From the NCBI GenBank assembly GCA_000720535.1, contig JOAZ01000012.1, positions 124,001 to 188,000 of the forward strand: a DNA stretch of 64,000 nt, in the 5' to 3' direction. Below are positions 7,578 to 16,566 of the stretch, piece after piece (the first letter of the stretch is position 1; each line of letters opens with the position of its first letter). The position numbers were made by a program, and so were the translations under genes. The notes under the pieces were generated by a model. It searched no databases, was not told the origin of the DNA, and saw only the letters and a list, made by a program, of their open reading frames with translations. This stretch comes from Streptomyces halstedii (GTDB taxonomy: Bacteria > Actinomycetota > Actinomycetes > Streptomycetales > Streptomycetaceae).

Positions 7578-10000
7578 TGGCACGACCGGACTGGACCTGG
7601 GCGTACGAGGGGTACGAACCGGCGAAGGAACGCCTGCGCGAGGCGTTGTGCACCCTGGGCAACGGCTACTTCGCGACCCGGGGCGCCGCCCCCGAGACGC
7701 ACGCGGGCGAGTCGCACTACCCGGGCACCTATGTGGCCGGCTGCTACAACCGGCTGGTCTCCGACGTCCAGGGCCGGGACGTGGAGAACGAGGACCTGGT
7801 CAACCTGCCCAACTGGCTGCCGCTGCGCTACCGCCTGCGGCCCGCCGGCACCTCGCCCGGCCCCTGGCTGCACCCCGACCACCCGTCCCTCGTCGACCAC
7901 CGGCAGTGGCTCGACCTGCGGGGCGGCACCCTGAGCCGCCGGTCCGTCTACGAGGACGCGTTCGGCCGCCGGCTCACCGTGGAACAGGACCGCCTGGTGC
8001 ACATGGGCGACCCCCATCTCGCCGCGCTGCACACGGTGTTCACCGCCGAGGGATGGTCGGGTGAGCTGGAGGTGGTGGCCGCCCTCGACGGCGACGTACG
8101 CAACCGGGGGGTCCCCCGCTACCGGGACCTGGCCGACCGTCACCTGACCGGCTGGGAGACCGGTACGGAGCACGGCGACACCGTGTGGCTGCGGTGCCGC
8201 ACCGTGGAGTCGGACATCGGCATCGCGCTGGCCGCCCGGACCGTGGCCGCCCGCGGGCCGGGGCTGAACGGCGGTGAGCACCGGGCCGCCCCCGAACTGC
8301 TGGCCCGGGGCATCCGGCAGAACCTCCTGCTGCCGATCGCCCCCGGCTCCCCGGTCGTCGTGGACAAGACCGTCGCGCTGTACACCTCCCGCGACCCGGC
8401 CATCGGCAGCCCGCTGCGGGCCGCCGTCTCCGCGGTGGGCCGCGCCCCCGCGTACCCGCCGCTGCTGGCCTCGCACCACACGGCCTGGTCCGACCTGTGG
8501 CAGCAGGCCCGTCTTGAGGTGCCGGGCGAACCGGGGCGCATCCTGCGGCTGCACCTGTTCCACGTGCTCCAGACGCTCTCCCCGCACACCGCCGAACTCG
8601 ACGTCGGGGTACCGGCGCGGGGGCTGCACGGGGAGGCGTACCGGGGCCATGTGTTCTGGGACGAGCTGTTCGTCCTGCCCTTCCTGAACCTCCATCTCCC
8701 CGAGGTGTCACGGGCGTTGCTCGACTACCGGCACCGGCGGCTGCCCGCCGCCTGCCGGGCGGCGCGTGGAGCGGGGCGGGTCGGCGCCATGTTCCCGTGG
8801 CAGAGCGCCGACGAGGGACGCGAGGAGACCCAGCAGCTTCACCTCAACCCGAACTCGGGACGCTGGCTGCCGGACCACTCGCACCTCCAGCACCACGTGG
8901 GCTCGGCCGTCGCCTACAACGTGTGGCAGTACTGCCAGGCCACCGGCGACACCGACTACCTGTACGGCAACGGGGCGGAGACCCTGCTCCAGGTCGCCCG
9001 CTTCTGGGCCGACAGCGCCGAGTGGGACGAGTCCCTGGAGCGGTACCGGATCCGGGGCGTGATGGGACCCGACGAATACCACGACGCCTATCCGGACGCC
9101 GAGCGGCCGGGCCTCGACGACAACGCGTACACCAACGTGATGGCGGCCTGGGTGCTGGCACGGGCGGGCGACCTCTGCCGCGACCTGCCCGAGAACAGAT
9201 GCCGCCAGCTGTTCGAGCAGGTCGGGGCGGACCCCGGCGAGCGGGAGCGCTGGGAGGACATCTCCCGCCGGCTGCACGTGCCCTGGCACCGCGGCGTCAT
9301 CAGCCAGTTCGCCGGGTACGGAGAGCTGGCCGAGCTCGACTGGGACGGCTACCGGGCCCGGTACGGGGACATCCGGCGGCTGGACCGGATCCTGGAGGCC
9401 GAGGGCGACACCGTCAACCGCTACCAGGCGTCCAAACAGGCCGACGTGCTGATGCTCGGCTACGTCTTCTCGCCCCGCGAACTCGCCTCCCTGTTCCGGG
9501 GCCTGGGGTACGAACTCGACGACGCGACCTGGCGGGACACCGTCGACTACTACGAGGCCCGCACCAGCCACGGATCCACGCTCAGCTCCCTCGTCCACGC
9601 CCTGGTACTGGCCCGGGTCAACCGCGACGACGCCTGGCGCCACTGCGAGGAGGCGCTGACCGGGGACGTGGCGGACCTCCAGGGCGGTACGACGGAGGAG
9701 GGCATCCACCTCGGTGCGATGGCCGGCACCCTCGACCTCGTCCAGCGCGGGCTGACGGGCCTGGAGGTCCGCGACGACGCCCTCTGGCTCAGCCCGGCCC
9801 TGGTGCCCCAGTTGTCGAAGTTCCGGGTGCGCCTGCGCTTCCGGCGGCACTGGGACGTGGACCTGCGGCTGCGGACCGAGCGGCTCAGGATCGCCGTGCC
9901 GGACTCGGGCCGTCCCGCGGTCCGCGTCCGGCTGGACGGGCAGACGCACGTCGTCGAACCGGGCACGGCCCGCTGGCTGGAGCTGCCCGACGAGGTCTGA
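7577..10000 (+). CDS. Glycoside hydrolase family 65 protein (maltose/trehalose/kojibiose phosphorylase-like)
   Basis: 807 residues, standard for GH65: N-terminal beta-sandwich, then an (alpha/alpha)6 barrel. The general acid is Glu500 in GVMGPDEYHDAY; the barrel motifs HVFWDELFVLPF, ASKQADVLML and TSHGSTLSSLVHA (phosphate-binding region) are present. Such enzymes phosphorolyse alpha-linked disaccharides to beta-glucose 1-phosphate and glucose. The substrate cannot be assigned from sequence. Beta-glucose 1-phosphate normally needs the neighbouring phosphoglucomutase, which here is a deleted remnant just upstream with overlapping stop and start. Either another mutase serves the pathway or the gene is on its way to loss; the GH65 frame itself is intact. 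Confidence 0.92.
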   Translation: MARPDWTWAYEGYEPAKERLREALCTLGNGYFATRGAAPETHAGESHYPGTYVAGCYNRLVSDVQGRDVENEDLVNLPNWLPLRYRLRPAGTSPGPWLHPDHPSLVDHRQWLDLRGGTLSRRSVYEDAFGRRLTVEQDRLVHMGDPHLAALHTVFTAEGWSGELEVVAALDGDVRNRGVPRYRDLADRHLTGWETGTEHGDTVWLRCRTVESDIGIALAARTVAARGPGLNGGEHRAAPELLARGIRQNLLLPIAPGSPVVVDKTVALYTSRDPAIGSPLRAAVSAVGRAPAYPPLLASHHTAWSDLWQQARLEVPGEPGRILRLHLFHVLQTLSPHTAELDVGVPARGLHGEAYRGHVFWDELFVLPFLNLHLPEVSRALLDYRHRRLPAACRAARGAGRVGAMFPWQSADEGREETQQLHLNPNSGRWLPDHSHLQHHVGSAVAYNVWQYCQATGDTDYLYGNGAETLLQVARFWADSAEWDESLERYRIRGVMGPDEYHDAYPDAERPGLDDNAYTNVMAAWVLARAGDLCRDLPENRCRQLFEQVGADPGERERWEDISRRLHVPWHRGVISQFAGYGELAELDWDGYRARYGDIRRLDRILEAEGDTVNRYQASKQADVLMLGYVFSPRELASLFRGLGYELDDATWRDTVDYYEARTSHGSTLSSLVHALVLARVNRDDAWRHCEEALTGDVADLQGGTTEEGIHLGAMAGTLDLVQRGLTGLEVRDDALWLSPALVPQLSKFRVRLRFRRHWDVDLRLRTERLRIAVPDSGRPAVRVRLDGQTHVVEPGTARWLELPDEV

Positions 10001-10022
10001 CAGGCCAGGGGGGGAGACGTGG

Positions 10023-10721
10023 TCAGGAAGGCTTCGAGGCGACCAGGACGCCGATCTTGTCGATGCGGTGCTCCGGGTTGTCGTTGCCGTCGCGCCAGTG
10101 GTTTCCGGCCGCGTCGTCCTCCGGGGTCGCGCAGGTCGACACGGTGATCATCGCCTGTGTGGGCTTCTCGCCCGGAGCACCCGGCACCTCGGCCCGCTGG
10201 GCGGCCAGGGAGTGTGCGGAGCGGAAGGACGTCGTACGGGTCCCGGTGATCCGGTACTCGTAGACCGTGCCGCCCTCCGTGACGAAGACGGAGTCGCCCT
10301 TGTCCAGCGAGGGCAGCTCGCGCAGCGGGCCGCCGGCGACGATCCGGTGGGCGGTCACCAGGTAGTTGCCCTTCTCACCCGGACCGACCCCGCCCCGCTC
10401 GCCGTACGGGCTCGCGGCTTCACCACGGTCCTGGACGCGGGTGCCCGCCCGGTCGTCCGTGGTGCCCTTGTACGGGACGATCCGCAGACCGCCGACGCCG
10501 ATGGCCGGGATGTCCAGGGTCGCGGTCGCGGTGCGCGGATCGGTGCGGTCCGCGGGGACCGGTGTCGGCGACGGGGCCGGGGCGGCGGCCACCGGGGCGG
10601 GCGGCTGCGGGGCGCTGGCGGCGGCCGGACCGGCCGCCGCCAGCACGAGGACGGCGGCGCCCGCGAAGGCCCGGGGGAGATTCTTCGGTCCGTGACGTGG
10701 ATACATGGGGAAGATCCGCAT
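10023..10721 (-). CDS. Class E/F-type sortase
   Basis: 232 residues. A basic N-terminus and one hydrophobic segment (about 18-36) act as signal or anchor, then a Pro/Ala linker, then the sortase barrel. The catalytic triad is visible: His125 in LVTAHRIVAGG, Cys197 in ITVSTCATPED and Arg219 in PEHRID. Sortases link substrate proteins to the peptidoglycan cross-bridge at the outer membrane face. No LPxTG or LAxTG protein is encoded nearby, so its substrates lie elsewhere. ATG 10721 and an in-frame ATG at 10706 are both possible starts; neither has a strong ribosome site. Convergent with the GH65 gene, 22 bases apart. Confidence 0.9.
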   Translation of the reverse strand: MRIFPMYPRHGPKNLPRAFAGAAVLVLAAAGPAAASAPQPPAPVAAAPAPSPTPVPADRTDPRTATATLDIPAIGVGGLRIVPYKGTTDDRAGTRVQDRGEAASPYGERGGVGPGEKGNYLVTAHRIVAGGPLRELPSLDKGDSVFVTEGGTVYEYRITGTRTTSFRSAHSLAAQRAEVPGAPGEKPTQAMITVSTCATPEDDAAGNHWRDGNDNPEHRIDKIGVLVASKPS

Positions 10722-10786
10722 CCGTTGCCGGTGGGAGGACGGCCGTGGTGCGCGCCTCCGCCTCCCAGTACATCACCGGCCCGCCC

Positions 10787-12451
10787 TCAGTCGCGCGCGC
10801 TGGGGGATTCCAGCAGTTCGCGCACCTCCTCCGCCGTGGTCTCCGTCAGCTCCTCGCCGACGAGCAGCCACCGGGTGATGCCGACCGACGCGAGGAAGCC
10901 GAGGTCGTGCCCGGCGATCACGAGCGCGCCCTCGTACGCCTCCAGCGCGCTCGTCAGCTGCCGGACACTGGCCAGATCCAGGTTGTTGGTCGGCTCGTCC
11001 AGCATCAGCAGCTGCGGTGCCGGTTCGGCGAGCAGCACCGAGGCGAGGGCCGCGCGGAAGCGCTCGCCGCCGGAGAGGGTCCCCGCCGGCTGCTCGGCGC
11101 GCGCCCCCTTGAACAGGAAGCGGGCGAGCTGGGCGCGGATCTGGTTGTCGGGGACCCCGGGTGCCGCCCGCGAGACGTTCGCCGCGACGCCGAGAGCGTC
11201 GTCCAGCACGTCCAGACGCTGCGGCAGGAACCTCAGCGGTACGAACGTCCTCGCCTCGCCCTCCAGCGGAGCCAGCTCCCCGGTGAGCGTGCGCAGCAGT
11301 GTCGTCTTGCCGGCGCCGTTGCGGCCGATCAGCGCGACGCGCTCGGGGCCCCGTACCTGGAGAGAGCCCTCGCGCAGCGCGCCGAAGCGGGGCCGCAGCC
11401 CCTCCACGGTGAGGACCGTGCGGCCCGCCGGGACGGACGTGCGCGGGAGCCGCACCCGGATCTCGGCGTCGTCGCGGATCGCGTCGGAGGCCTCGTCGAG
11501 CCGTTCCCGTGCTTCCTGGAGGCGGTCCTCGTGCAGGCCCTTGAGCTTGCCCGCCGCCTCCTGCGACGACCGCTTGTGCGCGCCCGCGACGATCTTCGGG
11601 GCGCGGTTCTGGGCGTCCATCTTCTTGTTGTGCCGCTGCCGCCGGGCGATCTTGGTCCGGGCCTCCTCCAGCTCGCGTTTCTGCCGGCGCACGTCGGACT
11701 CGGCGGCCCGCAGCATCCGTCCGGCGGCCTCCTGCTGGGTGGCCAGCGCCTCCTCGTACGCCAAATAGCCGCCGCCGTACCAGCTCACCGAGCCGGCGCG
11801 CAGGTCGGCGATGCGGTCGACGCGTTCCAGCAGGTCACGGTCGTGACTGACCACGAGGAGGATGCCGGAGCGCCAGGAGTCGACGGCCTCGTACAGCCTG
11901 CGGCGCGCGAACACGTCGAGGTTGTTGGTCGGCTCGTCGAGCAGCAGGACGTCGGGGCGCTCCAGCAGCAGGGCGGCCAGGCGCAGCAGCACGCTCTCGC
12001 CGCCGGACAGCTGACCCACGGTGCGGTCCAGGCCGATGCCGTCGAGGCCGAGCGTGCCGAGCGTCGCCAGGGCGCGCTCCTCGACGTCCCAGTCGTCGGC
12101 GAGCGTCTCGAAGTGCTCCACGGCGACGTCCCCGGACTCGATGGCGCGCAGCGCGGCCCGCCGCTCGGCGATGCCGAGGGCCGCGTCGACCCGGAGCGAG
12201 GTGTCCAGGGTGAGGTTCTGCGGCAGGTAGGCGAGGCGGCCACCGACGGTGACCGACCCCGCCGAGGGCCGCAGCCGGCCGGCCAGCAGCCGCAGCAGGG
12301 TGGACTTCCCGGAGCCGTTGGTGCCGACGAGGCCGGTGCGGCCGGGGCCCACCGTGAGGGACAGGCCGTCGAAGACCTCGGTGCCGTCCGGCCACCGGAA
12401 GGACAGCGCGGAGCAGGTGAGGGAGGTGGCGGGGGCGAGTGGCTGGGACAT
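10787..12451 (-). CDS. ABC-F family ATPase (ribosome-associated, possible antibiotic-resistance type)
   Basis: 554 residues with two fused ABC ATPase domains and no membrane segments. The first has Walker A GTNGSGKST (43-51), LSGGES and LLLDEPTNNLD; the second has GRNGAGKTT, LSGGERFR and LMLDEPTNNLD. A basic, coiled-coil-like linker (EEARTKIARRQRHNKKMD) separates them, as expected of ABC-F proteins, which act on the ribosome: some are housekeeping translation factors, others protect against antibiotics. The start ATG 12451 has GAGGATC just upstream; the longer open frame upstream is not needed. A 389-bp leader precedes it, which in resistance-type ABC-F genes often carries an attenuator. Confidence 0.92.
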   Translation of the reverse strand: MSQPLAPATSLTCSALSFRWPDGTEVFDGLSLTVGPGRTGLVGTNGSGKSTLLRLLAGRLRPSAGSVTVGGRLAYLPQNLTLDTSLRVDAALGIAERRAALRAIESGDVAVEHFETLADDWDVEERALATLGTLGLDGIGLDRTVGQLSGGESVLLRLAALLLERPDVLLLDEPTNNLDVFARRRLYEAVDSWRSGILLVVSHDRDLLERVDRIADLRAGSVSWYGGGYLAYEEALATQQEAAGRMLRAAESDVRRQKRELEEARTKIARRQRHNKKMDAQNRAPKIVAGAHKRSSQEAAGKLKGLHEDRLQEARERLDEASDAIRDDAEIRVRLPRTSVPAGRTVLTVEGLRPRFGALREGSLQVRGPERVALIGRNGAGKTTLLRTLTGELAPLEGEARTFVPLRFLPQRLDVLDDALGVAANVSRAAPGVPDNQIRAQLARFLFKGARAEQPAGTLSGGERFRAALASVLLAEPAPQLLMLDEPTNNLDLASVRQLTSALEAYEGALVIAGHDLGFLASVGITRWLLVGEELTETTAEEVRELLESPSARD

Positions 12452-12840
12452 GGTGATCCTCGCAGGCGTCAGCGTGTGAACAGGGGCTACGTATGCGAGC
12501 ACCACGCGGCGACCGGGCCAGGTGAGGAAAGGGGGTGCGGTCCGGTCTCCGGAGACCGGGGACGGCAGGGGCACCGAGGTCGCATCCACGCGGGGGTCAC
12601 GGGGCGGCCGGAAAGCCGGCGGCGGCGTGACGGGTCACGGCAGGAGCCGTACCGCGCGATGATCGCGGACCTCAGATGCGCAACGTCCACCTCTATCGGA
12701 GACGACAGGACCCTACGACTGTAGCGCAGCGGTCCCGGCCCGGGCGGGGGTTTTCCGGGCGGGGGCGGACCCTCGCCGGTCCGGGGCGGCGGGACGGCGA
12801 GGGTGGCGAGGTCCGCCGGGGAGGGGGTACGGGGCCGTGC
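12452..12840 (-). other. Long leader upstream of the ABC-F gene, no gene recognised
   Basis: 389 bases between the ABC-F gene and the MerR-type gene, both on the minus strand. A short minus-strand frame starts at GTG 12690 after GATAGAG and could be a leader peptide, but it has no recognised homologue and stays open for 67 codons. I see no convincing terminator/antiterminator pair. Noted because ABC-F resistance genes are often controlled by attenuation in such leaders. Confidence 0.3.
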
Positions 12841-13236
12841 TCAGCCGGTGTTCTCGGTGCCGGTGCTCGTGCCCATGCCCGTCTCCGTGCCGGTGTTCGT
12901 GCCGGTTCCCGCGCCCGCTCCGCCCGCCGCCGCCCGGTACTCGGCATTGATGCGCTGGGCCTCTTCGAGCTGGTCCTCAAGGATGATGATGCGGCAGGCG
13001 GCCTCGATCGGGGTGCCCTGGTCGACGAGCTCCCGGGCGCGGGCCGCGATCCGCAGCTGATACCGGGAGTAACGCCGGTGGCCGCCCTCGGAGCGGAGCG
13101 GGGTGATGAGCCTGGCCTCCCCGAGGGCGCGGAGGAAACCGGCGGTGGTGCCGAGCATCTCGACCGCCCTGCCCATCGTGTAGGCGGGGTAGTCGTCGTC
13201 GTCGAGCCTGCCGCCGAGCGGACTTTCCGCTGTCAT
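12841..13236 (-). CDS. MerR-family helix-turn-helix protein with Gly-Thr repeat tail
   Basis: 131 residues. A MerR-type DNA-binding domain spans about 19-80 (YTMGRAVEMLGTTAGFLRALGEARLI, then HRRYSRYQL), followed by a short helix (IIILEDQLEEAQRINAEY) likely to form the dimer coiled coil. There is no ligand domain. The last 25 residues are a Gly-Thr repeat (GTGTNTGTETGMGTSTG) of unknown role. The start ATG 13236 follows GAGGTGCAG. This small type is common near cold-shock and helicase genes in Streptomyces; the target is not known. The repeat tail is probably variable in length between strains. Confidence 0.85.
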   Translation of the reverse strand: MTAESPLGGRLDDDDYPAYTMGRAVEMLGTTAGFLRALGEARLITPLRSEGGHRRYSRYQLRIAARARELVDQGTPIEAACRIIILEDQLEEAQRINAEYRAAAGGAGAGTGTNTGTETGMGTSTGTENTG

Positions 13237-13486
13237 CTGCACCTCTTCGTGGGGGACGCGTGTCGGGGCCTCGACGCCGTACGGCACCGGAGCCCCGAAA
13301 GGAATACAACACCATCCCCCGGTACCGGTGACGGGCCGACGTCCGGTTTCGCGCGCTGGAGGGGAGGGAGGGGCGGCCGGTGCGTCGCGGCGGCGGTGGT
13401 GTCCGGTGCGCCGGAGGGCGAGCGGCGTGGGGGTGAGGCCGACGCCCCCCGGACGCCCGTGGACCCGCCGGATAGAATCCGCTCTC

Positions 13487-13840
13487 ATGTCACAGCCTGA
13501 CGAACTGCTCGTCGACGTCGCCGCCATGGTGGAGTCCGGGCAAAGCAATCAGATGTCCCTGACCGTCGTCACCGGTGGCGCGGTCATCACCGGCCGGCTG
13601 GCCCCCGAAGCGGTCTGGCGGCAGCGGGTCTCGGAGGTGCTGACGGACTCGGCCCAGCTGGGCGAGTTCGCGAAGGCCTTCACCGCCCGCGGCCCGGCGG
13701 AAGGGCCGCCCACACATCTGCACTTCCACGTCGCACGCATCCTCCAGGGCACGGTGGGCATCCCCGAGACGGGCGGGATGTACCGGGTCTCGATCGAGGA
13801 CGTGAGCGCCTGGACCATGGGGGACTTCAGCTACCACTGA
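13487..13840 (+). CDS. Conserved hypothetical protein (possible GvpU-like)
   Basis: 117 residues, soluble, no signal peptide or membrane segment. The order of blocks (LLVDVAAMVESG, then SLTVVTGGAVITGRL, then a long helix and a C-terminal GMYRVSIEDVSAWTMG) resembles the small proteins annotated as gas-vesicle accessory protein GvpU, but no gas-vesicle genes are present here, so a function is not claimed. The start ATG 13487 was chosen as the first methionine of the conserved part; the frame is open further upstream. A large perfect hairpin follows 45 bases after the stop. Confidence 0.7.
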   Translation: MSQPDELLVDVAAMVESGQSNQMSLTVVTGGAVITGRLAPEAVWRQRVSEVLTDSAQLGEFAKAFTARGPAEGPPTHLHFHVARILQGTVGIPETGGMYRVSIEDVSAWTMGDFSYH

Positions 13841-13884
13841 CCTGTCGGACGTGAGCGCCGGAGCGCTGCCCGCCGGGCGGTGCT

Positions 13885-13941
13885 CCGGCACACCGAAGAG
13901 GGCCCGACCACCAGGTGGTCGGGCCCTCTTCGGTGTGCCGG
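13885..13941. terminator. Bidirectional terminator: perfect 57-bp palindrome
   Basis: Two 28-base arms are perfectly complementary around a single central base (A at 13913). It sits between convergent genes ending at 13840 and 13963 and should terminate both. Its length and perfection are unusual. Confidence 0.9.
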
Positions 13942-13962
13942 GCACCCGGGCGGGCGGGGTTC

Positions 13963-14268
13963 TCAGCCGGTGGGCGTGCCGAGGTCCGCGGAGGCCCGCT
14001 CCAGCGGGCTGAGGGCGCGCGCCGGCACGGCCGCAGGAAGCGTGTGGCAGGTGAACCCGAGCATGGTCATGGCCCGGATGACCTCACCGGCGCTGAAATC
14101 CCGGCGGTCCTGGCGGGTGACGACCTCGCCCACCTGCTTGGCGGGGTACTGACGGCGGCCGATGGTCACGGACTCACCGGTGATCGGCTCGGGCTTGACC
14201 GACCGCATCGACTCCAGCACGCCGCTCTTGGTCAGATCGAACGGGAAACGGGCGATGACACAGCGCAT
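13963..14268 (-). CDS. SCO5918-family small conserved protein
   Basis: 101 residues beginning MRCVIARFPFDLTKSGVLES, with an SVTIGRRQYPAKQVGEV central block. I recognise this as the actinobacterial family named after S. coelicolor SCO5918, which is commonly encoded beside a DEAD-box helicase, as here (helicase 210 bases upstream in the same direction). The function is unknown; the association suggests a part in RNA metabolism or cold response. A perfect palindromic terminator lies just after the stop. No membrane segment or known domain is visible. Confidence 0.8.
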   Translation of the reverse strand: MRCVIARFPFDLTKSGVLESMRSVKPEPITGESVTIGRRQYPAKQVGEVVTRQDRRDFSAGEVIRAMTMLGFTCHTLPAAVPARALSPLERASADLGTPTG

Positions 14269-14478
14269 GATGCCTCACAGCGGGTAGAGGGGGTACGGAG
14301 CCGGGAGCGCGGTTCAGACGGTGACGGCGCGAGGGCCACCTCGACGGTCATGCCGTCCCGGACCTCCGGGACGGCACGCTCCGGTGCGTCGGGGAAACGG
14401 GGCCCCCGCCGGCCGCGGTCGCGCCTGAAGCGGCGTCACAAGGTGCCTCCTACGGGGACGGACATCAGGGACACGGTC

Positions 14479-15963
14479 TCAGGCCGCCGGGTCGAAGGCG
14501 GGACGTCGCGGGGTCGCGGCGCGGCGCGCGGACTGCGCGGGGCGCCCGCGCCGGGGGCGCGAGGCGCCGGCGCGCTTGGGCCGCTCGGTGACCGGGGCGG
14601 CGATCACGACCGGTACACCGGAGGGGGCCTGGGCGCCGGTGATACGGCTCAACTCGGCCTCGCCGGACCGGACCTGGGTGACCAGCGGCCGGATACCGGC
14701 GTCCGACATGAGCCGGGTCACCGCCCGCCGCTGGCCGGGGGTGACCAGGGTGACGACGCTGCCGGACTCGCCCGCGCGGGCGGTACGGCCGCCCCGGTGC
14801 AGGTAGTCCTTGTGGTCGGTCGGCGGATCGACGTTGACGACCAGGTCGAGGTGGTCGACGTGGATGCCGCGTGCGGCGACGTTCGTGGCGACGAGCACCG
14901 TGACGTGCCCGGACTTGAACTGCGTCAGGGTGCGGGTGCGCTGCGGCTGCGACTTCCCGCCGTGCAGCGCGGCGGCCCGCACCCCGCTGTTCAGCAGGTC
15001 ACGGGTCAGCCGGTCGACGGCGTGCTTGGTGTCCAGGAACATGATCACCCGGCCCTCGCGCGCCGCGATCTCGGTCGTCGTGGCGTGCTTGTCGGAGCCG
15101 TGCACATGCAGGACGTGGTGCTCCATCGTCGTGACCGTGGCGGCCGAGGGGTCGACGGAGTGCACGACCGGATCGGTCAGGTAGCGGCGGACCAGCAGAT
15201 CGACGTTGCGGTCCAGGGTCGCGGAGAACAGCATGCGCTGGCCTCCCGGGCGGACCTGGTCGAGCAGTGCCGTGACCTGCGGCATGAAGCCCATGTCGGC
15301 CATCTGGTCGGCCTCGTCCAGGACGGTGATGTCCACCTGGTCCAGCCGGCAGTCGCCACGGTCGATGAGGTCCTTGAGCCGGCCGGGCGTCGCGATGACG
15401 ATCTCCGTACCGGTGCGCAGCGCACCGGCCTGCCTGCCGATCGACATCCCGCCGACGACGGTGGCCAGCCGCAGCCGGACGGAACGGGCGTACGGCGTGA
15501 GAGCGTCGGTCACCTGCTGGGCCAGCTCACGGGTGGGGACGAGGACCAGGGCGAGCGGCTGCCGGGGTTCGGCACGCCGCCCGGCGGTACGGGCGAGCAG
15601 CGCCAGCCCGAAGGCCAGCGTCTTGCCGGAGCCGGTCCGGCCACGGCCGAGGACGTCACGGCCCGCGAGCGTGTTGGGCAGGGTCGCACCCTGGATCGGG
15701 AACGGTACGGTCACGCCCTCGGCCCCGAGCGCGGCGAGAAGCTGTTCCGGCATGCCGAGATCGGCGAAGGCCTCGACGGCGGGCAGCGCGGGGGTGACGG
15801 TCTTCGGGAGCGCGAACTCGCCCCGCACCGGGGCGGATCGGTGACCGTTGCCGCCCGGCCTGGAAGCGCCGGAACGGCCGCCGCCCCCACGGGTCCGGGA
15901 GGAGCGGTCATCCGTGCGATTACTGTTCGTGCGGGTGCTGTGGTTCGTACGTGTGCGGTTCAT
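14479..15963 (-). CDS. DEAD-box ATP-dependent RNA helicase (RhlE-like)
   Basis: 494 residues. Basic Arg/Asn/Ser-rich N-terminus (1-60), Q motif region (PFPIQGATLP), Walker A GRGRTGSGKT, PTRELA, TPGR, DEAD (VLDEADQMADMGF), SAT, then the C-terminal helicase domain with HRGGRTARAG and a basic Arg-rich tail. It unwinds structured RNA using ATP. The start ATG 15963 is preferred over the in-frame ATG at 15987 because AGGAAGG lies 6-12 bases upstream. Upstream on the same strand, across a 350-bp leader, is a cold-shock protein gene, a pairing typical of cold-adaptation loci. Nearly identical in its C-terminal half to the truncated helicase at 2-946. Confidence 0.96.
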   Translation of the reverse strand: MNRTRTNHSTRTNSNRTDDRSSRTRGGGGRSGASRPGGNGHRSAPVRGEFALPKTVTPALPAVEAFADLGMPEQLLAALGAEGVTVPFPIQGATLPNTLAGRDVLGRGRTGSGKTLAFGLALLARTAGRRAEPRQPLALVLVPTRELAQQVTDALTPYARSVRLRLATVVGGMSIGRQAGALRTGTEIVIATPGRLKDLIDRGDCRLDQVDITVLDEADQMADMGFMPQVTALLDQVRPGGQRMLFSATLDRNVDLLVRRYLTDPVVHSVDPSAATVTTMEHHVLHVHGSDKHATTTEIAAREGRVIMFLDTKHAVDRLTRDLLNSGVRAAALHGGKSQPQRTRTLTQFKSGHVTVLVATNVAARGIHVDHLDLVVNVDPPTDHKDYLHRGGRTARAGESGSVVTLVTPGQRRAVTRLMSDAGIRPLVTQVRSGEAELSRITGAQAPSGVPVVIAAPVTERPKRAGASRPRRGRPAQSARRAATPRRPAFDPAA

Positions 15964-16310
15964 GCGGAACCTTCCTCGACGAGGCACGTATCAAGGTATT
16001 CCCGCAGCGAATGAGCAGCACGGCGAATCGCGAGAACGAGCCGGAACGAAAGTGAAAACAGAAGCCGGACAGGCCGGGGAAAAAGCGAAACCGAAAGCCT
16101 GGGCGGAAAAGGAGGCGGATCCTGCCGGTGGAGGAATCGGCGTCCCGGTCCGGATGCGTGAGCCCCTGGGCGGGACCTGGTTCCGGAGCGGGATCTCGTA
16201 CGGAACACAGGGTGCCGGGGCCGGGCGGGGTCTGCCGTGGGCCGGGCGGGGGTCCGCCGCGGGGCGGGGCGTAAGGGCGGAGGCGGTCGGAACACGCCCT
16301 CGAACGAAAC
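15964..16310 (-). other. Leader region of the helicase gene, no gene seen
   Basis: About 350 bases between the helicase start and the cold-shock terminator. It is A-rich compared with its surroundings (several GAA/GAAA runs on the plus strand) and may be a long 5' untranslated leader of the helicase transcript. No open frame with a ribosome site is convincing. Confidence 0.4.
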
Positions 16311-16347
16311 GAGCCGGGGCCCGCACCCAAGGTGCGGGCCCCAGCTC
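16311..16347 (-). terminator. Intrinsic terminator after the cold-shock gene
   Basis: Perfect 12-base arms (16316-16327 and 16331-16342, GGGGCCCGCACC/GGTGCGGGCCCC) with a 3-base loop; the stem extends to about 17 pairs with one mismatch. It lies 16 bases after the cold-shock stop. Confidence 0.85.
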
Positions 16348-16362
16348 GTGCTGCGCTTCTGA

Positions 16363-16566
16363 TCAGGCGGGAACGATGTTCTCCGCCGTCGGGCCCTTCT
16401 GGCCCTGCGCGATGTCGAAGTTCACCTTCTGGCCTTCCTGGAGCTCACGGAAGCCCTGGGCGGCGATGTTCGAGTAGTGGGCGAACACGTCAGCGCCGCC
16501 ACCGTCCTGCTCGATGAAACCGAAACCCTTTTCGGCGTTGAACCACTTCACGGTGCCAGATGCCAT
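16363..16566 (-). CDS. Cold-shock protein (CspA family)
   Basis: 67 residues, exact family size. It begins [20 protein letters not shown] and contains RNP1 (KGFGFI) and RNP2 (DVFAHYSNI), giving a single OB-fold that binds single-stranded RNA or DNA and melts RNA structure. The start ATG 16566 follows GAAGGAGA. A long upstream leader (about 130 bases or more) is present, as in many cold-shock genes where the leader acts as an RNA thermosensor. It is followed by a strong terminator and the DEAD-box helicase gene in the same direction. Confidence 0.97.
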   Translation of the reverse strand: MASGTVKWFNAEKGFGFIEQDGGGADVFAHYSNIAAQGFRELQEGQKVNFDIAQGQKGPTAENIVPA

